A stretch of 64,000 nucleotides of DNA, taken from NCBI GenBank assembly GCA_963662155.1, contig OY759263.1, forward strand, positions 37,505,391 to 37,569,390, written 5' to 3'. This DNA is from Lamellibrachia columna. Taxonomy: Eukaryota > Annelida > Polychaeta > Sabellida > Siboglinidae. Positions 24,930-39,900 of this stretch are shown piece after piece; the stretch's first letter is position 1, and every line of letters begins with the position of its first letter. A program made the translations under genes and the position numbers. The notes beneath the pieces are model-generated. The model saw nothing but the letters and a program-made list of their open reading frames with translations, was not told where the DNA came from and did no database searches.

Positions 24930-27900
24930 TACGTTAGTTTTGTGCCTATATCATATGTCTCACCGTCCGGATTCAAACTGATCACAAACCGTTGATCCCA
25001 CTGCTTAATGACATCAGCCTGGATAAGCTCCCAGTCCGCGTACAGAGCTTTCGCATACGACTGGTGAGATTTTCTTAAAAAGTAGAACACATATCCGGGA
25101 CAATGTGATTGCAGATGCTTTATCAAGGTCTAGTGCCAAGCTTGTTGAGGAACCTTTGTAGCTGATGTGGAAACGCATGCGGAGCAAGTATTCGATTTCA
25201 ATGCTTCGCCTAAACGTTTAGCCGAGTTGCGTAAACTCCAGTCTCACAATAAAGTCTTAGGCCAAGTTCTACAGCACGTGCGTACAGGATGGCCTCCATA
25301 TATATAGTCAGCATATTCACTTCTCAGACCATACTGGGAAAATCGTGGTCATATAGTGATCATTGATGAGATATTGGTGTATGATGACAGGATGGTGATT
25401 CCACAGTCGGAGCGTCTAGATGTATTACGATGTCTTCACCAGGATCATCTCGCAATAATCAAATGTCGTGAACGGGCTGAGCAGTTGGCTTGGTGGGCTG
25501 GTATGACCCAACAAATTGCAGAGATGGTTCGAGGCTGTCAAACGTGCAGAAAGAAGGTAACTGATGTGGCCGAACCGCTCAAACCAATAGTGTCCCCCCC
25601 TCGTCCCCGGCAACATTTAGGTAGTGATTTGTTTTACTATCGCGGAAGTTGGTATCAACTAGTTGTAGACTACTACTCACACCACGTAGAAGCAGCATTA
25701 CTCGAAGAACTGAACACACGTCATGTTGTTGTACTGCACATGAAGTCGATGTTGGCCCGCCACAGCATTATTGACGTTCTGGCGTCGGACAATGGCCCTA
25801 ATAGGCATCGGTAGAATTCCGAATGCGCGTTCCAGCACGTTACACCACGCATTGTAGACAATCAAATCGCTCCTCAAGAAAGATAACGACCCTTATATGG
25901 CTTTCCTTGCGTACAGAATTTTCCGTTGGAGAACGGAGGGTCGCCCGCCGAGCTGTTGATGAGAAGGAAGTAGAGATCTACCGTTCCAACCATACCAAAG
26001 GTTTTACAGTCCGAGTTGCCAGATGCAACGCAGATCCGGTTGAAAAAAACGAATCATGAGCTCTGACCAAGCTCAGTTTTGACCGGAGGCTGATTGTAAA
26101 CACGTATTGTGTATCACTGTTAATCTGTATTAGTAATCGTAATAATAAGTAATAATAATAATACGAGAGTGGTCGAGTCTGCGAGAGCGGTCGAGTTCTG
26201 TTAGAGCAATCGAGTCTGGTTAACACTGAAAATAACATTGTAGAATCTGTAGTGAAATAAAAAACATAATGTTCAACAGATCTCTCACAACAGGCCAAGT
26301 CCTGCAATCATGGAAACACGCACTGGAGACGGGAGTGAAGCAGCAAACAACCGACCCATCTCCCTAACGAGTATATGTTGCAAGCTGTTGGAGCACATCG
26401 TGATTTCAGAAATCACAAGTCACGTCCACTTCAACAACATCACCTCAGATGCTCAACGCGGATTCCGCAAGAAACGCTCACGTGAAACTCAACCAATCCT
26501 CAGGGTTGACGACCTGGCAGGGCAGGTGAAATCGATAAAGGTGGTCAGACGGACATGATCCTCTTAGATCTGTCTAAAGCCTTCGACAGAGTACCACACC
26601 AGAGACTCCTCCTCAAACTAAAAATCATACTGTATCAAAGGCAATACCAATAAATGGATACAGAACTTCCTCATAAACAGAACTCAGTGGTTGTTGAAGA
26701 TCAACTCTCGTACACTGGCGCAGTCACAACATGAGTTCCCCAGGGCTCTGTCCTTGGTTCTACACTCTTTCTCATCTATATCAGTCCACAATACGCCTCT
26801 TCGCCGACGACACTATACTTTACAACACCATCAAGACTGCCACTGACTCCACCCAACTACAAGATGACATCAGAACACTCGAATCCTCGGAAGGAAGATG
26901 GCAGATGGCTTTCAATTAAGCGTATTGTCATCAACTAACCGTCACAAAGAAAAGAAATAAGATATCCACCAGCTATATGTTGCACGACTAAACCCTGGAT
27001 AAAGTAACAAGCATCAAATACCTTTGAGTTGAGATTACTGAACATATCTACTGGGGAAAGCATATAGAAGCAACTGCAGCCAAGGCCAACAAAGTGAGCG
27101 TCTTCGCCTGCAGAAACCTCAACGGATGCCCAAGGCTGTCCAAATACACTGCTACAAAAGCCTCATACAACCAGTGCTAGAATACACAGCAGTTGTGTGT
27201 GATCCCCTCCAGCAACTTCTTAAATCCTCACTGGATGGTGCAACGACGCCCAGCTCGCCGCATCCTTCACGACTTCAGCTCTACCTCTAGTGACTCTACA
27301 TTGGTTGCACAGCTCCAACTTGAGAACCTGCAGTCCAGGAGAACATCAGGCAGAGTCAACATGAGGTACACAATCATAAACGGACTTGTCGATGTAAACC
27401 ATGCTGCACTTCTTGAACCCAGCAACCGCAGCTCTAGAGGATATCAAGCGAAGCTCCACACCCCCACTCTCGAACTGACACATACCTATACTCCTTCTTC
27501 CTATCACCAATCCGACTCTGGAACAGTGTACTTGTAAATGCATCACCAGCTACATCCCTACCTAGGGATGGATGGGGAACCACACATAGTCATCAAATAT
27601 ATCACTGACGTTGTCTTTTATTTTTTTCCAATATGACTATAAAGTTGTTTTTTCGTTTTTAACTTTTAACGTAACTGAAAAAATACTCGCTCCGCACGTT
27701 ATTCCCCAAGTAGAGTTCATTTCTCGATACTCGAGACATCTGCAGTATTTTGAAGAAAGAAAGAAGGAAAGAAAAGTGGCTAAAAGTTACCATAACACAG
27801 TAGTTTATATTTCATATATTTCACAACATTTAACAAGATTGCCACCCAAGGCAAAGGTCCAGATGCATAGCTGCCAACCCTTCCGTTTTTCCAATATTTT

Positions 27901-30900
27901 TATAAGTCTGAGTAAGGAAATCCTTATGTACCAATCATTTTCCTTTTTCTGAAAAAACCGCTCAATAATTTTTATTCGGTCGTTTTTTCTCCGTGGTTGC
28001 TCGGGTCGGGCGCACGGGCCTTACTCGCACCACTGTGAGACTCTGGGACACGCATACAGTGTTAGATTGCGTCCAGTTGTTGCCACTATACGCGCGCGGT
28101 CGATAAGCCGAACGCTGTGCCTAGCGCTACCCGAGTCCTCCGTCCGTAGGTCGAACTTTCGGGAGCTTCGTTCGATGTCCCGATGCAGGCGAACACCGAC
28201 GAGTCCGACTCGGAACGACCGGCGATGCACTTTACTCCGAGAATCGATTTCGGCCGTTTTTCTGGTACGGGATTTCACAAAAATCACTCTTTCGATCGCC
28301 AGGGCGACTCCCGTGCAGATACAAGGATGCGGTCGGATGCGTCGATGTCGGCTACACGACGCACGTGACCGTCGATGTCTGCTACACGACGCACGTGACC
28401 GCATCTCGATATCTCGAGGGGAAAATGTCCGTCCTCGACAGAAGGGCAGTTGGTCAATCGTTTAACCCGGAGAAATCCCGGCCGCAAGGCAGCTCGAATA
28501 CCCAGCTGGGTTGTTGAACACCGAAAAGTGAAAGCATGTGCATGCGTGCGTGATTGCATGCGTGCGTGCGTGCGTGCGTGCGTGCGTGTAGAATGAACAG
28601 AATGATGAGTTTGAGAGCCTGGACATTCTTAGTAGTTTCAGTACTTGCATAAAGTAGACCTGTTCTGTATTTTTGAAGATAAGTGGCATGAACTGGTACT
28701 ATAGTACATGTACTTGCGGACCTTCCTGGAAAATCACCATTGTGAATTTGCTGAGAAAGTATCCTTTTACTGTTTTTGCCTGTCAATAGACTGTTTTATT
28801 GAATGTTCATTTGAATTGTATGCATTCTTTGAGTTAGTAAAATGTATCAAGAAATAGAATTTTGAATGTTGTAAGTGGCATTTTTTCTTCAACTTATATG
28901 GGGGTGCCCCCTCCCGAACCCACCCCCACCAAATATTCTGTTTTGGGGTTTCTAAAGATTGGCAGCTGTGCAGATGGCAAGTGGACAAGGAAGATTGATT
29001 GATTGATAATGATATTGATTAAACTGGTTGGATCTAAGTGACTGTAATAATAAAATTATGCAATTTTCGAATGATTGAAAAAAATCGAAGAAAAAACTGC
29101 CCAAGATATATAATATCTATATATGAAAATGTGGTGAAATTATTGTTGTACTGATAGTGTCGTTGTAGTTAAATTTTAAAGTAAAATTAAGTATTTTAAT
29201 AAAAACAAACAAATTGCTTTAGCCAAACTTTTTTACATGCATCAAGACCACTACAAATACTCATTTATGCAGAATAAGAATGCAAGTCCAGTGTAGAGTG
29301 AAATAGGCCAAACATATGACATTTAATTTAGTAATCACGTGCCAGCAATTATATGAACATTCACCATCAAAACAATATACATCATCACAGTAAGCATGCC
29401 GGCCCCCCAAATGGTGTGTACACATAATATCTACAATTCGCATATGTATTACGCCAGACTAGCAAACAATGATAACGATACTCTTTAATTGTCTCTTGCA
29501 GCCACCCGCTACAAGTACTAACTGTATAACTACTGATTACCATTTGTCATTCCCACTGTATCTGTGGGGGTCTCTCCACCCACACCAATATTTAACATAC
29601 CGCCACAAAAACTCTGTGTATACCACTGAATATGTCATAACAGAAAAAAGCACTACAGGGTAACTCAAAACCTTGGAACAGGGAAAAGCATCAAACACAT
29701 CAAAGCATTAAGTGCATTCTGTACAATCAATGATTTACAATGATCCACCTCATCTACCTGTCTACCACAGGGTTACTTCATAACAATAATTCTGCATGCT
29801 TTTCAACAGAAATGTTGGTTGCCAAATTGGCTCAAATGGGTAACTTTTGTTTAGCCAGAATCGGTGCCATGTGGCCTAGACACAGTCCAATAGTTTGCCT
29901 TCTCCTTCACCAACTCAGCCCAGATGTTGCACATCTTTTAGGCTGTGCTTGAGTTAGGTGACAATGTATAAGCTGGTAAGAACAACAGAACAAATCTGCA
30001 ACCGTTATATGAGACAAGATGATCAAATTGTGCAAACACACTGTATACATTCAAGTCTGCATTCACTGCTGTAGTCATTACCCTGGGATATTTGGAGGAA
30101 GATGGGGAAAGCCAGACGCTATTTGTTGTCCATAAAATTTTTTTACTTCATCTTGACATTAGTGACAGTTGAGCATGTCCTCCAAAGTTGGTTTACTTTC
30201 ACCACATTCCTACAGACCAAACAGTGTAGTCTCTGCCCAGACGTGTGGAATGCATTCCTTGACAGTGCTGTAGAGCTAGTGGAACTAGCCGCGCAATGAT
30301 GATAGACAGAGGCACTGTCTGTGAGAATGGTCCTGCTGATATAACTGACACACCCAGCCAGTATTTGATGAAAGCAGTGTATCTGCCATTCTTGGATCAA
30401 TAGCTGCAGGAAATGGACACACGTCTATTAGTAACTCAGAATCACTACGTTGTTCACAGCATGACAGCAGGTGAATCTGACACCAGCTTTACGAGGTGTT
30501 CCAATAGGACATGCCAGGTGATCTTCATTAGCTACAGAATGGAAGGCGAGATGGTGAATGTCACTGAGAGACCCAACACACAATGAAAATACAGGAAATA
30601 AATCCTGTCCTGTGCCCTAACATGCATACACAGTCACAGAGAAGTCGAGTTGGTGTTGGAAGGAGCAGGTCTTCCAGGGGGTGAAGTGTAAAACATTTTG
30701 AGCAGTCCTATGTATAAGGACTGCTCTATTAACCTTTATTTAACAAACATGTTACTTTTTTAGATACGGAATGCGAACGAAATGCACTTATGGAGAAAGT
30801 TTACCCCAAGCTGAAATCCTTCTGCCAGGAACAAGGCTATGAGTTTCAGGTAGGCATAAAGTATGATAAACAGTAGGGTGTAGATGGTTGTTGCTTGAAA

Positions 30901-33900
30901 GTGACAGGATGTTAGCCAGTTAACTATAGGTTATAAACCTAAAACTGGTGTGTATGCATACGTGCGTGCATGCGTGCGTACGTGTGTGTGTAAACATAAC
31001 CCAGGGATAAAGAAGCTAATTTTACATATTAAAAATTGGATTAAATTCTTTTTAAAAAAAAGTCAATTAAACTGCACAAACAAAATATCCTCTCACATGT
31101 CAACATATTTTTCATAATTTGAAGTTGTTCACATCGTTGTGATCACCACCAAATCGGGAAATACGGAAATAAGCTCCCCCTAAAAAAAGGTCCCCTCAGA
31201 AAAAAGCCCTCCTGGAAAAACCCATAGGAAAATAAAGCAAAGAATAAAATTACTCTTAATTTGGGACAGTCACATAAAAACAAAAGTATACATATATGAC
31301 ATAAGACATCGATAATAATATTAGTGAAATAACTGGAATTGTGATGTTTATCAAATAAGGGAAAATTAGTGCTGACTGTCTCCTGCTGTCAAATGCTTTC
31401 CTTTCTTGCCAGAACTAAGGACAACAGGTGGACAAAGATAACAACAGAATGGAGACCAATGACAGGTTCTCAAAGTCAGGGACGACAAAAAATAGATGGA
31501 GAGATGAAATTGTAAAGTTTGCTGGCATGACATGGCACAGGACAGAAGTAAATGGTACCAGCTTGGGGAGGCCTTCAATGGCTGAGATGATGATGATGAA
31601 TAATTTAATTACAACGATTAAGTTTATTTATTTTTTCTTATGGGTGGCTTTTTTCTGGGGGGGGCTTTTTTCCATACCCCCAAATCGGATAGCTGGCACA
31701 GGTCTTCCAAATTGATCTCACACATGGCAAAGTCAATATGCCCTGACTTCTCACACAATTCCACGCCTTGATTACCAATAAACTCCACCTTTACACAGTC
31801 AGAGAGTATATTTATGGCATGATCTGGAGGTGTCGGCCATTTTACAATTTCAAACTTCCAGAAGTTAATCTGACACATGGCAAAGTCGATCCACTGTCAC
31901 ACATTACCCCATCTAAATCATAAATAAACTCCACTCTTCATGCCGGTAAGCCGCTATAAATTACATTAACAAATTTGCTTTAAAAATAACATCACTCGCA
32001 CAGCAGTAAGTCAGATTAGTCACGGACATGTTTTAGGGTTGGTGCTATTTATATCCCATCATTTATCTTGCATATGGCATTAAAGCAATGTTTGAATGTG
32101 TAATATTTTGTTTTATTGACATTTAAAACCACATAATATAACCCAAACTATTCACATCAACACTCGAAAGTATCTTCAGAAGACTGAACTGGGAGAACAA
32201 AGGCCTGAAAATAGACGGAGTATATCTTAACCATCTCCGTTTTGCAGACGATATCTTCCTGTGCACTGAAACACCACAAGAACTAGAAATAATGCTACAA
32301 GAACTATGCGAAGAAAGTAACCTAAGCGGCTTGAGGATGAACATCTCAAAAACAAAAATAATGGTGGAAGACATTATACGTTAATAACACTCAGATAGAA
32401 AATGTGGAGAGTTACGTATACCTAGGCCAATGCTTCAGCCTTAGGGACAAGAACCAAGACAAGGAAACCCTGTGACGAATCACAGCCAGCTGGACAGCCT
32501 ATGCAAAACATCGCGACATCTTCAAAAGTAACTTTGCTATCTGTCTAAAAAGAAACAGAAACAAAAAAACAGACACCTAGCTATGACAGACACCTGGCTA
32601 TAACAGACACCTGGCTATGACAGACACCTGGCTACAACATACACCAGGCTATGACAGACACATGACTACAATATACACCTGGCTACAAAAGCCACCTGGC
32701 TACAACAGAAACCAGGCTGTGACAGACACTTGTCCACAAGAGGCATTTCGCCATAAAAACACTGTAGTTGTACACATTTAAAATCCTGAATCGATGCACT
32801 TGTCAAAAAATTGTTGACGATCCTTACAGATCAAAACAATCTTTACAATGAATCTACCTTCTTGTTTTATGACAGATTTTACTTTTAAAATCCATCCATC
32901 CTTGTAGAGAACTTAGAAGCTTATATATATTTTTGTTTCTCCAGATTGTGGACATGCGATGGGGTGTGCGTGATGAGGCTACGAATGATCACATGACAAC
33001 TGAGTTGTGTATGAAGGAAATCAAGGCATGCCAGAAACTGTCTGTTGGACCAAATTTTGTTGTATGTATTTCTGTGATCTCATGATCTTAATCTATGACC
33101 TCACTATGGTCTTGCCTATCTTAGTAATTGCTAACATTGTATTTTTACAAGCATCCAGTTCAGAACATGTCCTAGTATTTGTATTTACTTTACTGATGGT
33201 GCACATTGTAGTAATTATAGTATAAATGGTATTATATCAATGTATTCAGTAGTAGCAGGATGAGCAACATCAGGAGGAGCAACATCAGGAGGATGAGGAG
33301 GAGGAGCAACATCAGGAGGAGGAGGAGGAAGAGCAACATCAGGAAGAGCAACATCAGGAGGATAAGCAGCAGGAGGAGCAACATCAGAAGGAGCAACATC
33401 GGGAGGATGAGGAGGAGCAACATCAGGAGGAGGAACAACATCAGGAGGAGGAGCAGCACGAGGAGGAGGAGGAGCAACATCAGGAGGAGGAACAGCAGCA
33501 GGAGGAGCAGGAGCAGCAGCAGGAGGAGGAGCAACATCAGGAGGAGGAAGAGCAACATCAAGAGGAGGAGCAGCAGCAGGAGGAGCAGGAACATGAGGAG
33601 GGGGAGCAACATTAGGAGGAGCAACATCAGTTGGAGGAGCAGCGGCAGGAGGAGCAGGAGGAGCAGCTGCAGTAGACAATGAAATATATGATGATATATG
33701 ATTCTTAGAGAAATGTCTGATTACGGTATTCAATATATTTTCCATTTTATAAGAGCAAACTGATGTGTCTTCCAATTCTGTCTTTGCACCAAACAGACAT
33801 TCCTGTCTCACAAGTATGGCTACCGTCCCATCCCGAAGGCCATACCAGCTCGACAGTATGAGCTGATCACACAAGATGTCAGTGGCAGTGAGCAACAACT

Positions 33901-36900
33901 ACTTAACAAGTAAGACCAGTTCTTCTCAAGCACTCGCTCTTTATAAGGTCTCTTGAACCACCGCTTTGTTAAATGGGTCTCTGTCTACACAGTTTGACTT
34001 GGGCAAAAATTAACTATTATTTTTTTTGTAACTTAAAATTTTTACACTTTGTATTGGGTTATAATAATATATAATAAGGACACTGACATTTCATAGGTTA
34101 TTTGATTGTTATTTTCATGCATACATGTAGGCGAATATTCTGAACCCCCAGTAAGACATGATTGTATTGTTACAAATTGAAGCACTTCTCAATCAATTGC
34201 ATGTGTATGTCAAATCATAAATACCAGTATGTGTTGTTTAGGAAAAAGAATTTTCTTGATCGTGTTTAAAATTACAGATATCTTTTCAAACTTGTATAAA
34301 TTATCATGGCAAGTTTGATGATGATGTGTACAATAGTGACTTTCCAGTGTATAATGGTATAAACAAGACGCAATAGCACCTGTCTTGAGAGACCTTTCTT
34401 TTGGAAGAAAACCTTGAGAGACCGCTGTATTGATTCCCCTTGACCCTCTTTTCAATCTTAATTTAATAATTATTATGTGTAAACACCTTTTGGGGGCCAG
34501 CATGCTTGCTGTGATCATGTGATGTATCTTGTTTGATGATGTATGCATGCCTCATTTCCAGCTCATTTATACATTAAATGTAATTCTTTGGCCTATTATT
34601 TTGCATAAATGCTTTTTCGATGTTTACACAAAGCTTAATATCATACGTAACATATGCCAGCATAAAAATTTTACTGAAAAAAGCATGTACAGTGTATATG
34701 TAAAATTTTATGTTTAGTGCATTCAAGTCGCAAAGCATGCATAAAATTGATGTGAGCATGTGAGGAGTGCTTTAGTGTAAGATTCACTTGCGTTACTATG
34801 ATGAGAGGTGGCGATACCAATTTTCCAGAGTACGAAGTGAAAGGATATGATTTTGAGCTACTAGCTGGCAATTGATACTGCAGAATCATCTAAAAGTTTG
34901 ACTCACTCAGAGCAGTTTAGCAATGCCAGTGCCGATCGGGATGATGGGTACTGGTAGGTACGCGACAGTCGTGACTGTGTTTTTGCTGCAAGTTTGGCTA
35001 ACATATTTTAGGACCTCCCAGAGAACACTCATTGCGATGACATAGTTAACATGTCCCACTGACCCGTCTTTTTTTAATTTTCCAATCCAATTTGTGGAAG
35101 TCAAAAAACATTTACTTCAAAGTGTTTGGTCGTCAAAGTCATCAACCATTTACCTGAAGGTAGCTATACCTGTCCCTTGATCGGATTGAATTTCACAGTG
35201 ACAATCCCCTCTGTTTGCCATCGTCTAGATGACCGTGGCCCACCCTAATCATACTAAAATTATTCTTTTGGATGTATTTAATAGTTTCCCAACGAGTTTC
35301 ACGAAAATAATGCCTTAGTAACACTGATGATTGAAGATTTTGAAGGATACTATTCCTTCTAAAAATAGAGCCGTTCTTGGCATTTAGGTCACGTGACCCG
35401 ATTCTTGCAATGTGCTTGGCTGATGCCGTTGTTTACAAACACAAGGGATCATGTGCTTTTATTGCTGTATTATTTAGACCCTTCTATTTTATGAATTTAA
35501 ATTAATTTTGTGGATTGTTGATTTTGTTAACAAATTTATCATTATCTCATACATTTAGCTGAACTTTCATAAAAAAATGTCTACCTTATTCATGATAATA
35601 ACCCTGATATAAGGAATTGTGTGAAGGGAAATTTCATGCTTGATTCAGTTGATAGAATATTTAACCTTGCTTTTCCATTTTTATTCCAAATGAGTTACAG
35701 GTCAACAGAACACAGGCACCTGATCTCTGCAATCAGAAAAAAGAGAGAAATTAGTCAAATTGGCAGTTTCATTGGGGAGTAAACAGCGACAAAACAACTG
35801 CAAAAGATGTACTCAGATTAAAGAGGAGATTCCAAGCAGATCGGCAGTCAAACTACAAAAAAAGAAAACGTACCAAAGAAACAAATTAGAAAAAAAATAA
35901 AAAGCCATGATTTGGACATGTCTATTGAATTCCCAGAATTAGAAGTGAGTATCCAGCAGAGTTAGAAGAGAGTATCCAGCAGGGTGTTCGTGATATCTTG
36001 GATGGAAAGATAGATGGACGTAGGATTTGTCATGTTTGGTAATGGGGTATGATGATGACTCGCAACCAAAAACTGTGTACAACGGTAAAGTTGAAAAACT
36101 TAAAGAAAGCAGGTGGAACTTATGTTGAGGGGTACTGGAGTGAGGAGGAGACTTACCAGGACGACGCTGTGGATTATGACATTTCAAAGTATGCCCTTGC
36201 GGCAGATCTGGTGTGTGAGGATTTGACTGTATCGTAAAATTAACCAGACATTTTGTGTGTATATATTGTAAATAGGCAGGTACATTTGATTAAGTTATAA
36301 GGCCACCCTTAATGAATTGTTTGTTTGCAGTAACCCTACCCAAGGTTTTCAGGCTGGGTAGGGATCGAGTAATGTTTTGAAAAAAATACATGAAAGACTG
36401 CAAAAAAGTCTGACGTCACCTATCGGACAATGGTTCAGTCGATTACGGCAAACCGACAATTAAGGGTGACCTAATTGTAATATTTTGACATGCAGCACCT
36501 TATATGTCTTTACTTTGCATGATTTTACTTCAGAGGTTTATTGAATTCAGATCTGCCCTGAAACGGTTGATATTCACTAATTTAGCCAATTATCAATTAA
36601 TCAAATTATTACCAAAAAGATAGAAAAAAGCTAAAGAAACAGTGAGCTACGATTACATTTGTTATTTCTTGGTACAGATGCAATGAAAAAATAATATCAT
36701 AAAAATTGGGGGGGAATGTTACATTCTGAAATGTTCCTTTATCAATGAATGCGTATTGTTTATCAATCAAAGTAATTAAGATTATTAATTGATGATTGAC
36801 CTAAATCATGAATTAAGTAAAAACTGCACCAACAGTTTGTGTTTTAAAGGGGCTATCTCCCCTAACAGTATCACAAGAGTCTCCAGTATTAAAAAAGTTA

Positions 36901-39900
36901 TGACACTTTGTTTTCTCAAAGTAAAACAATTGGCCCAAAAGGTCACAACTTTTCTTTTGTTTTTCTAGTAAAACAAGGCCGAAAAATGGGTTGTGCACCT
37001 AATCTTTAAAATGTCAACATTTTTAATATTCAACCTTGAACAAAGATATCAATAGCGTTTTGGAGCTCTTTGCAGGCTCTGTACAATGGTACTCAATTGA
37101 TCTATTGGTCTATCCATGAAGGTTGACATTTTTTGTCACATACCTAGTACTGGTCAGAACGGCAACAACCAGAACGGTGCACAAATCTTGTTGAAAGAGG
37201 ATGCTGTACTAACATTATTTCCAGTAGTAGAAGCTATGTTGATACCATCAATCCATAGAACACAGGTATTGATGACCACGTCGCTCAGTTCAAAGCCGGC
37301 CTCGCAAGCAAGCAGGCTCCCAGTGCTAGGATACAGGCCAACAGAACAGGACAGACAAAATGAAGACATACCAATACGGCGACAAACCAAAACGGCAACA
37401 AACCAGAACAGCGACAGTCTTCATCAAAACAGTGACATGTGTCAAAACAGTGACACCCGGTGACAAGTTTTGGTCAAAACAGTGACATCCGGTGACACGT
37501 TTTGGTCAAAACGTCGTTGAAAAATATAAAATAAATAAGCACTGTGTATCAACGTGGCATAAATTCAAAACGGATAAATTATGGTATGATAAGTTATAAA
37601 AATAAATAATCATTGTGTATAAACATCACGTACACTCATCCGTATTACTTGTTCAAAACGGCGATATCTATTGGTAAAACGGGTAACAAATCTAAATAAA
37701 TAATAATGGTGCCTAAACATGACGTGCACCTATTTGGTTGTATTACTATGAGCCAAAATGGATACAATCTTAAATTATGTTATAATATTTGACAGAAATA
37801 AATAATCATCATGTAAATTTTGGAAATAGCACGTCTCCATATCGGTTTGGACACATAAGTGCTGCAGAACAATGGACAGTGGTCAAGTGGCCATGTGGGG
37901 TCGGTGGTATAGTGGTTAGAATATCAGGCTCTCAATCTAGAGAATCTTTGCTGCCATTTTAATGCTTGGACAATTTCATTCATTACACATTGCCTCAGCT
38001 TATTCAGCTGTTTAAATGAGTACGTCACTATAGACACTAGACAGCGGTGACATGGGAGCAAACAGTCTTCACGCAGTAATTGCAGAAGTCATTTTGGTGC
38101 AGGAATGAACAGGTCTGCCGGGGGTTTTTAATTTTATCTACTTTTTTGTTGTTGACGAACTGTACTTGTAGTTATTTATGCCACATATTTTAACGCTATA
38201 CTGCTACGTATGAAGAAATAAAAGTATATTGTTTAATAAACATACTTAACATTGACATATGACATTATTAACTCCATGTGTCCATTTCAACTTTGATTGT
38301 GCAACTGTGGTTTTGTGCCAGTAACCCTTTTTTAAATGCAATTGTACGTTGTTGTGTATGTTGTCTAAAACTAACTACAAATGCCAAATTTTAAATAATA
38401 TTATGTCCGGCAGTTTTCACTGAGCAGTTAAAGATAAGAAGACCCAACAAAAAACTTCACATGAAGGCTCATCACTTGAATCAGTCATATGTGCTTTTTA
38501 TGTTTTTGTCCTTGTCTATTTGGCAACCATTTTCACACAAAATGTATTTTGAATCCTACCAGAAATGTGTATATGCTGCCAATATTTTTATAAACACATT
38601 CGGTATTTTATTTTAAGGCATTCAAAAATAATCTTGTCACATTGTTATATTGGGTGAGGTCTTTTTTGCATTGCTAAGATGCTGTACACATTCATACAAA
38701 CATAACAACAATATATATATACATAATATATAATATTTACATTATATATATATATATATATAAGATGATATATATGTGTATGTATATATATATATATATA
38801 TATGTATGTATTGTGGATGAAATATAGAGTTGTTTTCCTGGCAGGTGGTATGTCCGTGACAACAACGCAATCCCACCAACCTACCAGCTGCAGCCAATTG
38901 ACGCGGTGATCCCGCAGTTTGGGGCCCGAGACCCGGCTATGCAGAAGGCTGGCCAGGACAAGTGGTGGCATGATTTTGAGAGTCTACAGGCAGTTCTCGA
39001 GCGAGGGGCAAAGAAACATCTACAATCGGAGGCTGAGGTGAAGAGGTTCCTCATGTCTGGTTAGTTGCTTGCCTTTGTCCATAAAATGAGCATGGTACTT
39101 AATGATGTTCCTATAAATGGGTGTTCCAGGAAAGTCTGCCTGGCAGTTGGATGCAATAAAGAAACACCTCAGAACAGCAGTTTCAATTGCATCAGTATGT
39201 AGACTTTTTTCAGGGCCATAATGTTTGGTATCAAATGATCTGTTGTTATCTCGTATAAGATTACTCCATATTTCCACTGTTTGTACATAATATGATAATA
39301 CACTATGTTCTGCATTGAGGGAAGTGCTGTTTTCGCAGAGTTTAACCATGGCCTTATTTATGTGGCAGTCACAATGATTCAGTTAGTGCATTGCCACGTT
39401 CATCTACAATTGAGTAGTCCGGAACAATCAAGTAGTCTGTGGGCCTCACTAGGCAAGTCAGCAATCAAAAAGTGGCAACAATTCCAGTCCCACAATCGTC
39501 AACCAGATGTATCTTGTTAAGAATGGTGCTTCAAAGCTGAGTTTGTTGACATTATTTGAATACATGCATAGATACAAAGATCTACAATGTTTTCCAATTT
39601 TAAAAGCATAAATTGGCAATGATTTAATTGCAAGCAGTTTAATCTATGCAGGTAATTGTATTTATGCAATAACCAACACAAGTCCGATGTAGGAGAGAAT
39701 TGAAACAGGCCAAATAAATGACGTTTTTTATTGCAAAGTGGACTGCTTATCACGCAGCCACTTTGGGAAGAACATTAACAGGAATGTGAGCTCCTCTAAG
39801 CAAACCCGACAGGAACTGAACACATGTACAGCCCCGTCCGGCAAGTTTCTCAGAGCCCACATCCCTACAAGCATGACGATAACATATATACATCAAGAAG

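Larger units (their letters stand above)
24300..26060 (+). pseudogene. Ty3/gypsy-type pol remnant (RNase H, integrase)
   Basis: The RNase H segment IEVDASSHGIGATLSQ (about 24335) continues out of frame to a degraded ATIEQEALAIVW near 24480. It is interrupted by the repeat at 24482-24927 and resumes with a degraded TDHKPLIPLLND-like block and an ADALSR-like end near 25130. The integrase follows at 25356-25814, with a zinc-binding region (HLAIIK…MVRGCQTCRKK) and part of the core (LGSDLFYYRG… with LASDNGPN). The later Glu is lost or frame-shifted. No LTRs were identified. It lies inside the first NWD1-like intron in the same orientation. Confidence 0.8.

Noticed and set aside
33215..33898. 227-codon Pro/Asp/Val-rich minus-strand ORF
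   Set aside because: Translation of an intronic purine-rich trinucleotide array, antisense to NWD1-like exon 4 at its right end.
37897..37970. Functional tRNA gene
   Set aside because: Has an A-box-like start but no paired acceptor stem or B box; better explained as a SINE head.
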